NCBI GenBank assembly: GCA_021793215.1
Contig: JAJYTE010000006.1
Span: 1 to 64,000, forward strand
Direction: 5' to 3'
DNA from: Bacillota bacterium
Lineage (GTDB): Bacteria > Bacillota > Sulfobacillia > JAJZYS01 > JAJYTV01
DNA length: 64,000 bases
Below the pieces are notes generated by a model, which had not been told where the DNA came from, searched no databases, and saw only the letters and a list, made by a program, of their open reading frames with translations. Positions within the stretch are counted from its first letter, which is position 1; every line of letters starts with the position of its first letter. Of this stretch, positions 25,520 to 39,281 are shown in pieces. The position numbers and the translations under genes were made by a program.

Positions 25520-26335
25520 TCAGAAGTGGAGCATGGCCCCCAGGACGCCCACGATCCCGAGCGCCCAGCAGTAGTAGGCGAAGGGACGCAGCGCGTCGCC
25601 CTCGCGGTGGCGGAAGTAGCGGGTGAGGAACGCGACGGAGAGGTAGGCGACCACGGCGGCCACGAGGCCGCCCACGATCGCGAGCGGCAGCGTCCCGGGA
25701 GTCACGGCCGCACCCGTCAGCTTCGGCACCTCGAGGACGCCGGCTCCTAGGATCACGGGGAAGCCCAGGAGGAAGGCGTAGTGCGCAGCCTCCGACGTCT
25801 TCAACCCGTAGCCCATGCCGGCGACCATCGTGGCCCCGGAGCGCGAGATGCCGGGGATGAGGGCCGTGGACTCGGCGAGCCCGACGACGAGCGCCTCCTT
25901 CCAGCCGATGTCGGCGAGCGTCTTGCCCTCGGTGCGGCGCAGCCGCTCGCCGATCACGAGGCCCACCCCGTTCACGATCAGCATCACGGAAGCGACCGCA
26001 AGCGACGCGAACAGCGACTTCAGGTAGTTTTGCAGGAAGAAGCCGAGGAAGACGGCCGGCAGCGTGCCCACAAGCAAGATGTCAAAGAGGTGGCGATTGC
26101 GCTCGACGTCTTCGCCGCGGCCCAGGATGCCGCGCACGACATCGACCCAGTCCTTCCAGAAGAAGATCAGGAGGGCGAGGGCGGTGCCGAGGTGAAGGAC
26201 GACGACGAAGGGAAGGAACGCCGGACCCGCTTGGTTGAGGTGCCACTGGAGCAGCCTGGGCACGATCACGTTGTGGCCGACGGAACTGATCGGGAAGAGT
26301 TCTGTTACGCCCTGAATCAGCGCGAGGATGATCAC
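25520..26335 (-). CDS. uppP: Undecaprenyl-diphosphatase
   Basis: This protein of about 271 residues is hydrophobic throughout, with the BacA/UppP signatures QGVTELFPISSVGH near the start and PGISRSGATM in the middle. It recycles undecaprenyl diphosphate to the monophosphate carrier for peptidoglycan and wall polymers, and confers bacitracin tolerance. The GTG at 26335 starts very close to the first motif. A CTG at 26350 with agggagg 9 nt upstream would add five residues and fits the family better. It is divergent from pcrA with 193 nt between. Confidence 0.9.
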   Translation of the reverse strand: MIILALIQGVTELFPISSVGHNVIVPRLLQWHLNQAGPAFLPFVVVLHLGTALALLIFFWKDWVDVVRGILGRGEDVERNRHLFDILLVGTLPAVFLGFFLQNYLKSLFASLAVASVMLIVNGVGLVIGERLRRTEGKTLADIGWKEALVVGLAESTALIPGISRSGATMVAGMGYGLKTSEAAHYAFLLGFPVILGAGVLEVPKLTGAAVTPGTLPLAIVGGLVAAVVAYLSVAFLTRYFRHREGDALRPFAYYCWALGIVGVLGAMLHF

Positions 26336-26516
26336 CTGTAGCGTATGCAGCGACTGCAGCCTCCCTAAGCGCGCGTGTTTGACGAATATCTGCCAGCGAT
26401 GGCGGTTGGCATACTGCGAATTCGCCCGGTCCCGTCCGCATCCTGCCCCCTCAAAAAATCTTAACCGCTTCCCGATTGAATTCACGACAACTCGTCCGCC
26501 GCGGTGCGGGGACATC

Positions 26517-26528
26517 TATACTAGAGTC

Positions 26529-26529
<1 letters not shown>
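26517..26529 (+). promoter_or_regulatory. -10 box directly before pcrA (leaderless start)
   Basis: TATACT at 26517-26522 is a 5/6 match to the -10 consensus and ends 6 nt before the pcrA ATG (26529), so transcription would start at or next to the start codon. No ribosome-binding site is present. The -35 region is not clear. Confidence 0.45.
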
Positions 26530-30661
<4,132 letters not shown>

Positions 30662-30741
30662 AGTGAGAGGAATTAAGAGCGGAGAATCGAATACCAGCGT
30701 GTTGAGGAGTTCGCAGCGGCCGATTTGAAGGGGGAACAGGT

Positions 30742-31731
30742 TTGGCGGACCTCCTGCGGGTCACAGATCTCCACACCGAATTCCCGACGGACGAGGGGCT
30801 TGTCAAGGCGGTAGACGGCGTCTCGTTCCACGTCGAAGAAGGCGAGACGCTCGGCATCGTCGGAGAGTCGGGCTGCGGGAAGAGTGTAACGGCACTCTCC
30901 GTGATGCGTCTCATCAGTTCACCTGGCCGGATCGCCAAGGGGCAGATCGCCTTCCGCGGCAAGGACCTCGCCACGGCCAGCGACGCGGAGATGCGGCAGA
31001 TCCGCGGCGATGACATTTCGATGATCTTTCAGGAACCGATGACCTCACTGAACCCCGTGTACACCGTCGGAGCGCAGATCTCGGAATCGCTGATCCTCCA
31101 CCAGCATCTCTCTCGCAAGGACGCCATGGACAAGTCGATCGAAATGCTGCGGCTCGTCGGCATTCCTCTGCCGGACCGGAGGGCGCACGACTACCCGCAC
31201 CAGATGTCCGGCGGCATGCGGCAGCGCGTGATGATCGCGATGGCACTGGCTTGCAACCCGAAGCTCCTGATCGCGGACGAGCCGACGACAGCGCTCGACG
31301 TGACGATCCAGGCCCAGATTCTCGAACTTATGAAGGATCTCAAGGACCGCTACGGCATGTCGATCATCATCATCACCCACGACCTGGGCGTCGTCGCGGA
31401 GATGGCGCAGCGGGTCGTTGTCATGTACGCCGGTCAGGTCGTGGAGCAGGCGGACGTCAAGACGCTGTTCAGCCGGCCGTACCACCCGTACACCGAGGGA
31501 CTTTTGGAATCGATCCCGCGGCTCGACCAGCCGTCGGGACGGTTGCACGTGATCCCTGGCATCGTGCCGAACCTGCTGAACCTACCGGGAGGCTGCCGCT
31601 TCGCGCCGCGCTGCCCATACGCCGAGCCGCGGTGCCAGCAGGTGGAGCCGCCGCTGGTCGACGTTGGCGAGGGCGCACTCGCGCGCTGCATCATCCCGCC
31701 ATCCGAGCGCAAGGAGGCGGAGGCATCGTGA
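30742..31731 (+). CDS. oppD: Oligopeptide/dipeptide ABC transporter ATPase (OppD/DppD)
   Basis: This 329-residue ATPase has Walker [10 protein letters not shown]-loop [11 protein letters not shown], signature MSGGMRQR, Walker [13 protein letters not shown], an intact HD in THDLGVV, and the OppD C-terminal Fe-S/cysteine-containing tail [18 protein letters not shown]. It energises peptide or nickel uptake. The TTG start has aaggggga upstream. Only the two ATPase genes are here; permeases and binding protein must be elsewhere. Confidence 0.9.
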   Translation: MADLLRVTDLHTEFPTDEGLVKAVDGVSFHVEEGETLGIVGESGCGKSVTALSVMRLISSPGRIAKGQIAFRGKDLATASDAEMRQIRGDDISMIFQEPMTSLNPVYTVGAQISESLILHQHLSRKDAMDKSIEMLRLVGIPLPDRRAHDYPHQMSGGMRQRVMIAMALACNPKLLIADEPTTALDVTIQAQILELMKDLKDRYGMSIIIITHDLGVVAEMAQRVVVMYAGQVVEQADVKTLFSRPYHPYTEGLLESIPRLDQPSGRLHVIPGIVPNLLNLPGGCRFAPRCPYAEPRCQQVEPPLVDVGEGALARCIIPPSERKEAEAS

Positions 31732-32732
31732 GTGCGACCCAACCGCTCGTAGAGGTCCGCAACCTCAAGAAGTACTTCCCGCTCCGCGGCGGCATGTTCT
31801 CCCGTCAGCACTCTTTCGTGCACGCGATCGACGACGTCAGTTTCGAAGTGCTGCCCGGCGAGACGTTCGGCCTCGTCGGCGAGTCCGGATGCGGCAAGAC
31901 GACGACGGGCCGAGTGATGCTCCGCCTCGAGGAGCGCACGAGCGGAGACGTCCTGTTCGAAGGCAAGTCGATCTTCGAGCTCAAGGGCGAGGCGATGCGG
32001 CGCCAGCGTCGCGACATGCAGATCATCTTCCAGGACCCGTACTCCTCGTTGAACCCGCGCATGACGGTCGGCGAGATCGTCGGGGAGCCGCTCAGCGTCC
32101 ACCACATCGCGAGCGGCAAGGAGCGCGACGGCCAGGTGCGCGAGCTCCTGGAGACCGTCGGGCTCTCGGGGTACCACCTCAAGCGTTACCCACACGAGTT
32201 CTCCGGCGGACAGCGCCAGCGCATCGGCATCGCCCGCGCCCTCGCGCTGCACCCGAAGCTGATCGTCTGCGACGAGCCCGTGTCGGCCCTCGACGTGTCG
32301 ATCCAGTCGCAGGTTCTGAACCTCTTGAACGATCTGCAACAGAAGTTCGGGCTCACGTACGTGTTCATCGCGCACGGCCTGAACGTCGTGAAGCACATGT
32401 CGAACCGCGTCGGCGTCATGTACGTGGGCAAGCTAGTCGAACTGGCGGACTCGAAGGACCTCTTTGCGAGCCCGCAGCATCCGTACACCGAGGCGCTGAT
32501 GTCCGCGATCCCGGTGCCGAACCCGGACCTCCACCGCCAGCGCATCGTGCTGCAAGGAGACGTGCCGAGCCCGGTCACCCCGCCTTCCGGATGCCGCTTC
32601 CATACCCGGTGTCCCTACGCCCAGGAGATCTGCCACCAGGAGGAGCCGCCCCTCATCGACCTCGGCGGGGGCCACATGGTGGCTTGCCACTTCCGCAAGG
32701 TGATGGACGCACCGCTGCAGAAGACGCTCTAG
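31728..32732 (+). CDS. oppF: Oligopeptide/dipeptide ABC transporter ATPase (OppF/DppF)
   Basis: This 334-residue ATPase has Walker [24 protein letters not shown], signature FSGGQRQR, Walker [13 protein letters not shown], and the cysteine-rich tail [19 protein letters not shown]. After the conserved switch histidine it reads A-H-G-L-N, where the family usually has S-H-D-L; the His is kept. The GTG overlaps the oppD stop by 4 nt. It forms the heterodimeric ATPase with OppD. Confidence 0.9.
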   Translation: MSATQPLVEVRNLKKYFPLRGGMFSRQHSFVHAIDDVSFEVLPGETFGLVGESGCGKTTTGRVMLRLEERTSGDVLFEGKSIFELKGEAMRRQRRDMQIIFQDPYSSLNPRMTVGEIVGEPLSVHHIASGKERDGQVRELLETVGLSGYHLKRYPHEFSGGQRQRIGIARALALHPKLIVCDEPVSALDVSIQSQVLNLLNDLQQKFGLTYVFIAHGLNVVKHMSNRVGVMYVGKLVELADSKDLFASPQHPYTEALMSAIPVPNPDLHRQRIVLQGDVPSPVTPPSGCRFHTRCPYAQEICHQEEPPLIDLGGGHMVACHFRKVMDAPLQKTL

Positions 32733-32753
32733 CAGAGCGCCCGACGGCAAGGG

Positions 32754-32779
32754 AAGGGCACCGCCCGTGCGGTGCCCTT
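32754..32779 (+). terminator. Terminator-like hairpin after oppF
   Basis: An 11-bp stem (32754-32764 and 32769-32779) with loop CCGT follows the oppF stop by 21 nt. No T-run follows, and the gatC ribosome site lies just beyond. Confidence 0.5.
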
Positions 32780-32805
32780 GCTACGTAAAAAGGAGGGGAC
32801 GTTGG

Positions 32806-33096
32806 GTGGCCGAGGACAGGATCGTACCCAAGCTCGCCGCGCTGGCGCGGCTCCGGCTGGAGCCCGGAGAGGCCGACCGCCTGGAGCGGGACCTCTCATC
32901 CATCCTGCACCACGTTGAACGACTGCAGTCGCTCGACATGCAGGGGGTCGACGCAGCGCTCTGGACCGCAGGCGGCGAGGAGCGGCTGCGTCCCGACGAA
33001 CCGGGCGAGAGCCTCGCGGTGGAGGACGGCCTCGGGTGCGCGGCCGCCCGCGATGGCAGGTACCTGATCGTCCCCGGCATGCGGGAGGAGGCCTGA
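32806..33096 (+). CDS. gatC: Asp-tRNA(Asn)/Glu-tRNA(Gln) amidotransferase subunit C
   Basis: This 96-residue protein has the GatC pattern: KLAALARLRLEPGEAD at the N-terminus, the helix with ILHHVERLQSLD, and the conserved DEPGESL segment. It stabilises GatA-GatB. The GTG start at 32806 has aaggagggg upstream. gatC-gatA-gatB are joined by 3-nt TGATG overlaps. Confidence 0.9.
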   Translation: MAEDRIVPKLAALARLRLEPGEADRLERDLSSILHHVERLQSLDMQGVDAALWTAGGEERLRPDEPGESLAVEDGLGCAAARDGRYLIVPGMREEA

Positions 33097-34505
33097 TGGA
33101 GACCCTGCGCGACGCCGCGTCGCGCCTTCGCCGCGCGGAGGCGACGAGCGGGTCGCTCGTCGAGGCGGCGTTCTCGGCGATCGAGGCGCGCGAGGCCGAT
33201 CTCCACAGTTTCCTGACCCTGCTGCCGGATGCCCGGGAGGCGGCGGAGGAACTTGACCGCGCGCGCCCAGAGGGTGCCGGGCCGCTCTACGGCATCCCCT
33301 ACGCGGCGAAGGACAACCTGATGACCGAAGGGGTTCGCACGACGGCCGCATCGCGCATCCTCGCGGAGTACGTGCCGCCGTACTCCGCGACGGCGATCGA
33401 GCGGCTCACGGCGCAGGGCGCCCTACTGCTGGGCAAGACGAACCTCGACGAGTTCGCGATGGGATCTTCGACGGAGCACTCCGCGTTCGGCCCGTCGCGC
33501 AACCCGATCGACCCGACGCGCGTTCCGGGCGGAAGCTCCGGGGGGTCGGCCGTTGCGGTCGCGGCGGGGTTCACGCACTACGCGCTCGGATCGGAGACGG
33601 GCGGGTCGGTGCGCCAGCCGGCCGCCTTCTGCGGCTGCGTCGGACTGAAGCCGAGCTACGGGCGCGTCAGCCGCTACGGCCTGATCGCGTTCGCCTCCTC
33701 GCTCGACCAGATTGGCACGCTGACGCGCGACGTGCGCGACGCGGCGGTCGTGCTCGCGGCGATCGCCGGACGCGATGCGCACGACCAGACCTCGGTCCAG
33801 GACGCGGTTCCCGATTACCTCGGTGCGATCTCCCTCGGCGCGAAGGGCCTGCGCTTCGGCGTGCCGCAGGAGTACATCGGGGAGGGCGTCGCCCCGGCGA
33901 TACGCGACGAGGTGCTGCGCGCGGCGGATCTCCTCGAGGCGCAGGGTCTCACGCGTCGCGACGTTCGGCTGCCGCACACGCCGTACGCGCTCGACGCCTA
34001 CTACATCATCGCGCCGGCCGAGGCATCGTCGAACCTCGCGCGCTTCGATGGAATGCGCTACGGCCCGCGGGCTGAAGGCGACGACCTGCTGGAGAGTTAC
34101 AAGAGCTCACGCGGCGAGGGCTTCGGCGCGGAGGTGAAGCGCAGGATCCTTCTCGGGACCTACGTGCTTTCCGCCGGGTACTACGACACCTACTACCTGC
34201 GCGCGCAGCGCCTGCGGGCGCTGCTGCGCCAGGAGTTCTCCGCGGCCTTCGCCGACGTCGACGTGCTCCTGACGCCGACGACACCGACGACGGCGTTCGA
34301 GATCGGGGCACGGGTGGACGACCCGCTCGCGATGTACATGGCCGACGCGCTCACAATCCCCGCGAACCTGGCGGGCCTGTGCGCGATCTCCGTACCGGGC
34401 AGGCCCTCGGAAGGTCTGCCGGTTGGCCTGCAGCTGATGGCGGCGCCGATGCGAGAGGACGTGCTGCTGCGCGCCGCCGCGGCGCTCGAGGAGGTGGTGC
34501 GCTGA
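33096..34505 (+). CDS. gatA: Asp-tRNA(Asn)/Glu-tRNA(Gln) amidotransferase subunit A
   Basis: This 469-residue amidase-signature enzyme has the Ser-cisSer-Lys triad: Lys in IPYAAKDN, and the serines in PGGSSGGSA and GSETGGSVRQPA. It releases ammonia from glutamine for GatB. Its presence implies that this organism makes Gln-tRNA and/or Asn-tRNA by the indirect route. Confidence 0.95.
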   Translation: METLRDAASRLRRAEATSGSLVEAAFSAIEAREADLHSFLTLLPDAREAAEELDRARPEGAGPLYGIPYAAKDNLMTEGVRTTAASRILAEYVPPYSATAIERLTAQGALLLGKTNLDEFAMGSSTEHSAFGPSRNPIDPTRVPGGSSGGSAVAVAAGFTHYALGSETGGSVRQPAAFCGCVGLKPSYGRVSRYGLIAFASSLDQIGTLTRDVRDAAVVLAAIAGRDAHDQTSVQDAVPDYLGAISLGAKGLRFGVPQEYIGEGVAPAIRDEVLRAADLLEAQGLTRRDVRLPHTPYALDAYYIIAPAEASSNLARFDGMRYGPRAEGDDLLESYKSSRGEGFGAEVKRRILLGTYVLSAGYYDTYYLRAQRLRALLRQEFSAAFADVDVLLTPTTPTTAFEIGARVDDPLAMYMADALTIPANLAGLCAISVPGRPSEGLPVGLQLMAAPMREDVLLRAAAALEEVVR

Positions 34506-35917
34506 TGGAGTTCGAAACGGTGATCGGGCTCGAGGTGCACATCGAGCTCAAGACCCGCACGAAGATGTTCTGCTCGTGCCGCAACGAGTTCGGCGCGCCG
34601 CCGAACTCGCACATCTGCCCAGTGTGCCTCGGCCTGCCGGGCGCCCTGCCAGCCCCGAACGGCGCCGCGATCGAGGCGGCGATCCGCATGGCACTCGGGC
34701 TCGGCTGCGAGATCTCCGAGCGTACGCGCTTCGATCGCAAGAACTACTTCTACCCGGATCTGCCGAAGGGCTACCAGATCTCGCAGCTCGACGAACCGAT
34801 CGGACTGGACGGGCGAGTCCTGCTGCCGGGCGGCGGGGAGGTGCGCATCTCGCGCGTGCAGCTCGAGGAGGACGCGGGCAAGCTGCAGCACGAGGCGGGA
34901 CGCGCCGTCGTCGACTTCAACCGGGCGGGCGTGCCGCTGCTGGAGATCGTGTCGCAGCCGGACCTCTCGTCACCGCAGGAGGCTCGCGCCTACTGGGAGG
35001 AGATCCGGCGCATCGCCCTCTACCTCGGCGTCACGGACGCGCGCATGGAGGAAGGTTCGGTGCGCGCCGACGCCAACATCTCCCTGCGCCCGCGGGGCAC
35101 CAACGCACTGAACCCCCGCGTGGAGATCAAGAACATGAACTCGTTCCGTTTCCTGGAGCGGGCGCTCACCTACGAGGCGGATCGCCAGGCCGAGATCTAC
35201 CGGACGAGCGGCCGTGTGGCGCAGGAGACGCGAGGCTGGGATGACCCGCGGGGCGTCACGGTCCCGCAGCGATCGAAGGAGGAGTCGCAGGACTACCGCT
35301 ACTTCCCGGAGCCGGACCTCCTGCCGCTCGCGCTCTCCCGTGCGAGGGTCGACGCGCTGCGTGACGCCCTGCCCAAACTGCCCGCCGACCGCCGCACCGC
35401 CTTGGCCGCGGCCGGCATCGCCGAGGAGCAGGTGCGCCTGATCGCGGAGAGCCGCCCGCGCGCGGAGTACTTCGACGCCGCCGTGGCCGCCGGCGCGGCG
35501 CCCCTCGAGGCGGCGAAGTGGATCACTGGGGAACTCGCGCGCCTCGAGAACGAGGGGGCGTTCGACGTATCCGCGCCGAAGGCCGAGCCCGCAGAGCTGG
35601 CCGAGCTTCTGCGGCAGGTGGATGGCGGCGCACTGACCCAGGCGTCGGCGAAGCAGGTGCTCGCCGAGCTCGTCGCCGAAGGCGGCACGGTGGCGGCGAC
35701 GGCGGAGCGTCTCGGCCTCGTCCGACTGGACGACCGCGACGCGGTGCGCGCCGAGGTGCGTGCGGCGATCCAGGAGAACGAGAAGGCGGCGCAGGACCTG
35801 CGCGACGGCAAGGAGAAGGCGATGAGCTTCCTCGTCGGCCAGGTGATGCGGCGCACGAGGGGCCGCGTCGCACCAGACCTCGCGAAGAGCCTGATCGAGG
35901 AGGAGATTGGTCGCTAG
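34505..35917 (+). CDS. gatB: Asp-tRNA(Asn)/Glu-tRNA(Gln) amidotransferase subunit B
   Basis: This 470-residue protein has the GatB kinase-like cradle (GLEVHIELKT at the N-terminus, the zinc-site cysteines in CSCRNEFG and CPVCLGLPG, KNYFYPDLPKGYQISQ) and the C-terminal YqeY-like tail ending near GQVMRRTRGRV. It activates the mischarged tRNA by phosphorylation and transfers ammonia. Confidence 0.96.
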   Translation: MEFETVIGLEVHIELKTRTKMFCSCRNEFGAPPNSHICPVCLGLPGALPAPNGAAIEAAIRMALGLGCEISERTRFDRKNYFYPDLPKGYQISQLDEPIGLDGRVLLPGGGEVRISRVQLEEDAGKLQHEAGRAVVDFNRAGVPLLEIVSQPDLSSPQEARAYWEEIRRIALYLGVTDARMEEGSVRADANISLRPRGTNALNPRVEIKNMNSFRFLERALTYEADRQAEIYRTSGRVAQETRGWDDPRGVTVPQRSKEESQDYRYFPEPDLLPLALSRARVDALRDALPKLPADRRTALAAAGIAEEQVRLIAESRPRAEYFDAAVAAGAAPLEAAKWITGELARLENEGAFDVSAPKAEPAELAELLRQVDGGALTQASAKQVLAELVAEGGTVAATAERLGLVRLDDRDAVRAEVRAAIQENEKAAQDLRDGKEKAMSFLVGQVMRRTRGRVAPDLAKSLIEEEIGR

Positions 35918-37215
35918 TGCGGGCGGAGATCGAGATCACGGGGCTCGGCCGCGGCGGTGAAGGCGTAGGGCGACACCAGGGCCTCGTCGTGTTCGTGCCG
36001 GGCGCCGTGGTCGGGGACCGCTGCCTCGTCTCCTACGAGCAGGACCGTCAGCGCATGGCGCAGGGCCGGCTCCTTGAGGTGGTGCGCCCTTCGGAGGATC
36101 GCGTCACGCCCGTATGCCCGGCGTTCGGCATGTGCGGCGGTTGCCAGTTGCAGGCGATCAGCTACGCCGCGGAACTGCGGGAGAAGCGCCGCATCGTCGC
36201 CGACGCGCTCGGTCGCATCGGGGGCCTCGACGTTCCCGTCGAGCCGTGCCTCGGCAACGAGCCCTACGGGTACCGGGCCAAGGTCAGCTGGCCAGTCCGC
36301 CAGGAGGATGGCGAGACGCGCGTCGGTCTCTACGCCCCGAAGAGCCACCGCATCGTCGAGGAGGACACCTGCGCCGTCGCAGAGCCCGCGCTGCGCGCGC
36401 TACCGTCCAGGTTGCGCCGGGCGATGGCGGAACTCGGGATCTCCGCCTACGACGGCCACGGCGGCACGCTGCGGCACGCGGTCGCGCGGCGGACACGCGG
36501 CGGTGAGATCGTTCTCACGCTCGTCGCGACGCGCGAGGAGGCGCTCCTGCGGCTGCTTGGGGAGCGCCTGATGGTCGAGGTCGAGGGACTCGTCGGCGTT
36601 GCGCTCAGCTTGAACGCTTCGCCCGGCAACAGGATCTTCGGCGAGGGCCCGGCGCGCATGCTGGCGGGACAGGTCGACCTGGAGGAGGAGATCCTCGGGC
36701 TGCGGCTACTGGTCGGACCAACGAGCTTCTTCCAGGTAAACCCCGGGGCGGCGGAGCTCCTCTTCGCGACGGTAGAGGCGTTCGCGGGCGAAGGTTCCGG
36801 ACGGGCCGTCGACCTCTACACCGGCGTCGGCGTGATGGCTCTCGTGCTCGCGCGCCTCGGCTACGACGTCTTCGGCGTCGAGTACGCCGAAGAGGCTGTG
36901 GCGCTCGCGCGGCGCAACGCTGCGCGCAACGGCCTTCAAGCGAACTTCTCCGTTGGTGATGCGCAGGCGGCCATCCTCTCTCGGGGTGATGCGCTCTGGA
37001 CGCTCGACCCGCCGCGCGGGGGTGCACCTGAACTCGCGCGCCGCCTGGCGGAGGAAGGACCGCCGCGGATCATCTACGTCTCGTGCGATCCCGCGACGCT
37101 CGCCCGGGATGCAAAGACGCTCGCGCAAGGCGGCTACCGGCCCCTGCGCGTGCAGCCCGTCGACCTCTTTCCACGAACGATCCATGTGGAAACGGTCGTC
37201 GAGTTCACGCGCTGA
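35917..37215 (+). CDS. 23S rRNA (uracil-C5)-methyltransferase RumA/RlmD-like
   Basis: This 432-residue protein has an N-terminal TRAM domain, a 4Fe-4S-type cysteine set (CPAFGMCGGCQ and a fourth Cys in EEDTCAV), and the TrmA-family SAM methyltransferase domain: FFQVNPGAAE, DLYTGVGVMAL, LDPPRGG, and the catalytic cysteine in YVSCDPATLARD. It methylates a uridine C5 in 23S rRNA, or possibly tRNA. The GTG overlaps the gatB stop by one base. The fine target (RlmCD or TrmA-like) is not readable. Confidence 0.9.
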   Translation: MRAEIEITGLGRGGEGVGRHQGLVVFVPGAVVGDRCLVSYEQDRQRMAQGRLLEVVRPSEDRVTPVCPAFGMCGGCQLQAISYAAELREKRRIVADALGRIGGLDVPVEPCLGNEPYGYRAKVSWPVRQEDGETRVGLYAPKSHRIVEEDTCAVAEPALRALPSRLRRAMAELGISAYDGHGGTLRHAVARRTRGGEIVLTLVATREEALLRLLGERLMVEVEGLVGVALSLNASPGNRIFGEGPARMLAGQVDLEEEILGLRLLVGPTSFFQVNPGAAELLFATVEAFAGEGSGRAVDLYTGVGVMALVLARLGYDVFGVEYAEEAVALARRNAARNGLQANFSVGDAQAAILSRGDALWTLDPPRGGAPELARRLAEEGPPRIIYVSCDPATLARDAKTLAQGGYRPLRVQPVDLFPRTIHVETVVEFTR

Positions 37216-37293
37216 CACGAGTGGCCGGCGCGGTGTTCTTGGATTTGCGACGTTTGGCTGCGAGTGAAGGATCTCTCGATGGAGGTGTCTGCC

Positions 37294-38436
37294 GTGCGCG
37301 CAAGATGGCTTCTCGCTCTCGCGCTGACACCGGTGCTCGCCGCATGCGGTGCCCAGCCGGCGCAGCCGACGAACCAACCGTCCGCGACCAGGTCGGGCCC
37401 TGGGACGCCGCCGATGCACGAGGAGCAGATCGGCGCGGATTACCTGCTGGTTTCGCCGTCGATGGACAAGGGCAAGAGCCCAAAGCTCCAGGTGGCCGGC
37501 ACGCAGTACGGTGTCGTCGTCGCGCTGCCGCCGGGTTACGAACACGCTCCGGGCGGCGGGGCGCCCGCGCCTATCGGCAGTTGGACAGTCTACCTCGCGC
37601 ATCCGACGGCCGGGAAGCAGAACCTCCTCGCGACCGCGCAGCGGATCGCCGCGCTGCCGACGGCTGAGGTAGACCTGACGATCATGGGCGTGACTGGCCG
37701 CTACGCCGTCTTCACCGCGAAGGCCGGATCGGACCGTCTGCTAGATCTTCTGACGATCGCCGGCAAGGGAGTCGGCACGGTGCGGAGCCTCGGGCAGGTG
37801 ACTGCGTCCTACGGCGGCGCCCTCGCCGTGCGCGACATGGTCATCTACCTCGATCCAGGCGGCACGGTGCATGCCCTGAACTTGTCCACGGGCGAAGCGA
37901 TCACGGGCCGAGCGGCGTCGCCGCCGCTCGCCTACATGGACGGCATCCTTTCCGGCGATGGAAAGACCATCGCGCTTCGGGGACTCCCGCCCCCGGCGCA
38001 GCCGTCTCTGCCGCAAGGGTTCCAGTGGCTCTCGATCGCTCAGGGCGGTGCTCCGGTGGCCGCGGTGCCGCAGGGGTACGCCGTGAAAGAGATCCCGGGC
38101 GGAAGCTCGCGCGGGGTGAGCGCTACGGATCCGGCCGACTCCTCCGTGCAGGTGACCGTGTTCGAGAACGCCTGCGCCGGCTGCTACAACCCCGGCTTCA
38201 TGGCGCAGGGGACCAATACGCTCTCCACGCCGATCTACGTGGGTTCGCAGCAGGGTGTGACGCCGCTCGGCGACCACGGGTTCATCTCCGTGACGAAGGG
38301 CAAGCACGGCGTCCTTGAGTACCAGTTGGTCGCGGACTACCTGAACGGCGGTGACCTCGGAGCGGACGTCAGCGTGCCAGCGTCCGACGGCGCCCTGGCC
38401 CAGGAGATCCTGCGTACGGTGCGCCTCCCCTGGTGA
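37294..38436 (+). CDS. Putative lipoprotein, unknown function
   Basis: The 380-residue product begins at a GTG with ggaggtg 6 nt upstream; GTG 37264 and ATG 37279 are in-frame alternatives. A lipoprotein signal ends with LAAC near residue 15, followed by a Pro/Thr/Gln-rich linker. The body has beta-rich repeats (for example GKGVGTVRSLGQV and DGILSGDGKTIALRG) reminiscent of a beta-propeller or TolB-like fold, and one C-A-G-C motif near residue 295 that could be a disulfide or metal site. Not recognised as a named family. Its last 68 nt overlap the convergent deacetylase gene. Confidence 0.7.
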   Translation: MRARWLLALALTPVLAACGAQPAQPTNQPSATRSGPGTPPMHEEQIGADYLLVSPSMDKGKSPKLQVAGTQYGVVVALPPGYEHAPGGGAPAPIGSWTVYLAHPTAGKQNLLATAQRIAALPTAEVDLTIMGVTGRYAVFTAKAGSDRLLDLLTIAGKGVGTVRSLGQVTASYGGALAVRDMVIYLDPGGTVHALNLSTGEAITGRAASPPLAYMDGILSGDGKTIALRGLPPPAQPSLPQGFQWLSIAQGGAPVAAVPQGYAVKEIPGGSSRGVSATDPADSSVQVTVFENACAGCYNPGFMAQGTNTLSTPIYVGSQQGVTPLGDHGFISVTKGKHGVLEYQLVADYLNGGDLGADVSVPASDGALAQEILRTVRLPW

Positions 38437-39214
38437 GGTCCCGGGCGTAGGTCCTGAGGACCCTCGGAAGCGGCCCCGAGGTCGCGTCGACGCGCGGGAC
38501 GAGGAAACGGCCCGGTAGCGCGAGCGCAGGGCGGGAGTCGAACAGGATGGGGTAGGCATCGTGCAGCAGCGCGAGGCTCGTCGCGTCGTGCCTGCCGTAG
38601 GGGAAGGCGAAGGCCAGCGGCGTCGGCAGGCCGGCTCGCCGGAAGGCGGCGGCCTCCAGGGCGATGTCGCGGCGGATCGCCGCTTCGTGCGACCGTAGGC
38701 CGTCCTGGGGGTTCACGAGCTGCGGCAGGTAGCCGTGGCTGCCGCGGACGTAGCGATGCAGGTCGTAGGTATGGGCCCCGACCTCCCACAGCCCGGTTCG
38801 GCGCATCTCGCGCAGCTGCGCCGCGCTGAGGTGGCCGGGGGCGCCGATACGGCTGCCGACGATGAAGGCGACGGCCGGAATGCGGTAGCGGCGCGTGAGC
38901 GGCAGTGCGTAGCGGTAGACGGACTCCACGCCGTCATCGAAGGTCACGAGCACGGGCATCGTCGGAAGGTGGGCTCCGCGCAGGGCGTAGTCCGAAAGCG
39001 CAGAGAGGCGCACGGGGTGGTAGCCATGGCGCCGGAGGTAGAGGAAGTCTGCCTCCAGCTGCTCAGGTGTGATCCAGTATGGCTTGTGCGGCCCGATGCC
39101 GTGGTAGACGAGCACCAGCGCGCGTTCGGGGGCCGCGGTCGCCTGCGCGGTCGCGGCGATCGGGGATAGGGTGAGACAGAATGCCGCAAGCAAGGAATAC
39201 ATCAGGCAGCGCAT
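38369..39214 (-). CDS. Secreted polysaccharide deacetylase
   Basis: This 281-residue protein has a signal peptide (residues 1-27, ending AAPERA) and a NodB-type domain: motif 1 TFDDG and motif 2 HTYDLH with the two metal-binding histidines. The region RALVLVYHGIG is typical of the PgaB/IcaB-like lineage. It would remove acetyl groups from a cell-wall or exopolysaccharide. The C-terminal 20 or so residues are encoded antisense to the lipoprotein gene end. ATG 39202 is an alternative start. Confidence 0.85.
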   Translation of the reverse strand: MRCLMYSLLAAFCLTLSPIAATAQATAAPERALVLVYHGIGPHKPYWITPEQLEADFLYLRRHGYHPVRLSALSDYALRGAHLPTMPVLVTFDDGVESVYRYALPLTRRYRIPAVAFIVGSRIGAPGHLSAAQLREMRRTGLWEVGAHTYDLHRYVRGSHGYLPQLVNPQDGLRSHEAAIRRDIALEAAAFRRAGLPTPLAFAFPYGRHDATSLALLHDAYPILFDSRPALALPGRFLVPRVDATSGPLPRVLRTYARDLTRGGAPYAGSPGPGRRRTLAR

Positions 39215-39281
39215 GGCCTAAGGATGGCCATCGCGCGCGTGCTACACGTTGGAGAAACCTGGCGGCGCTGCCGTCGCGCAG

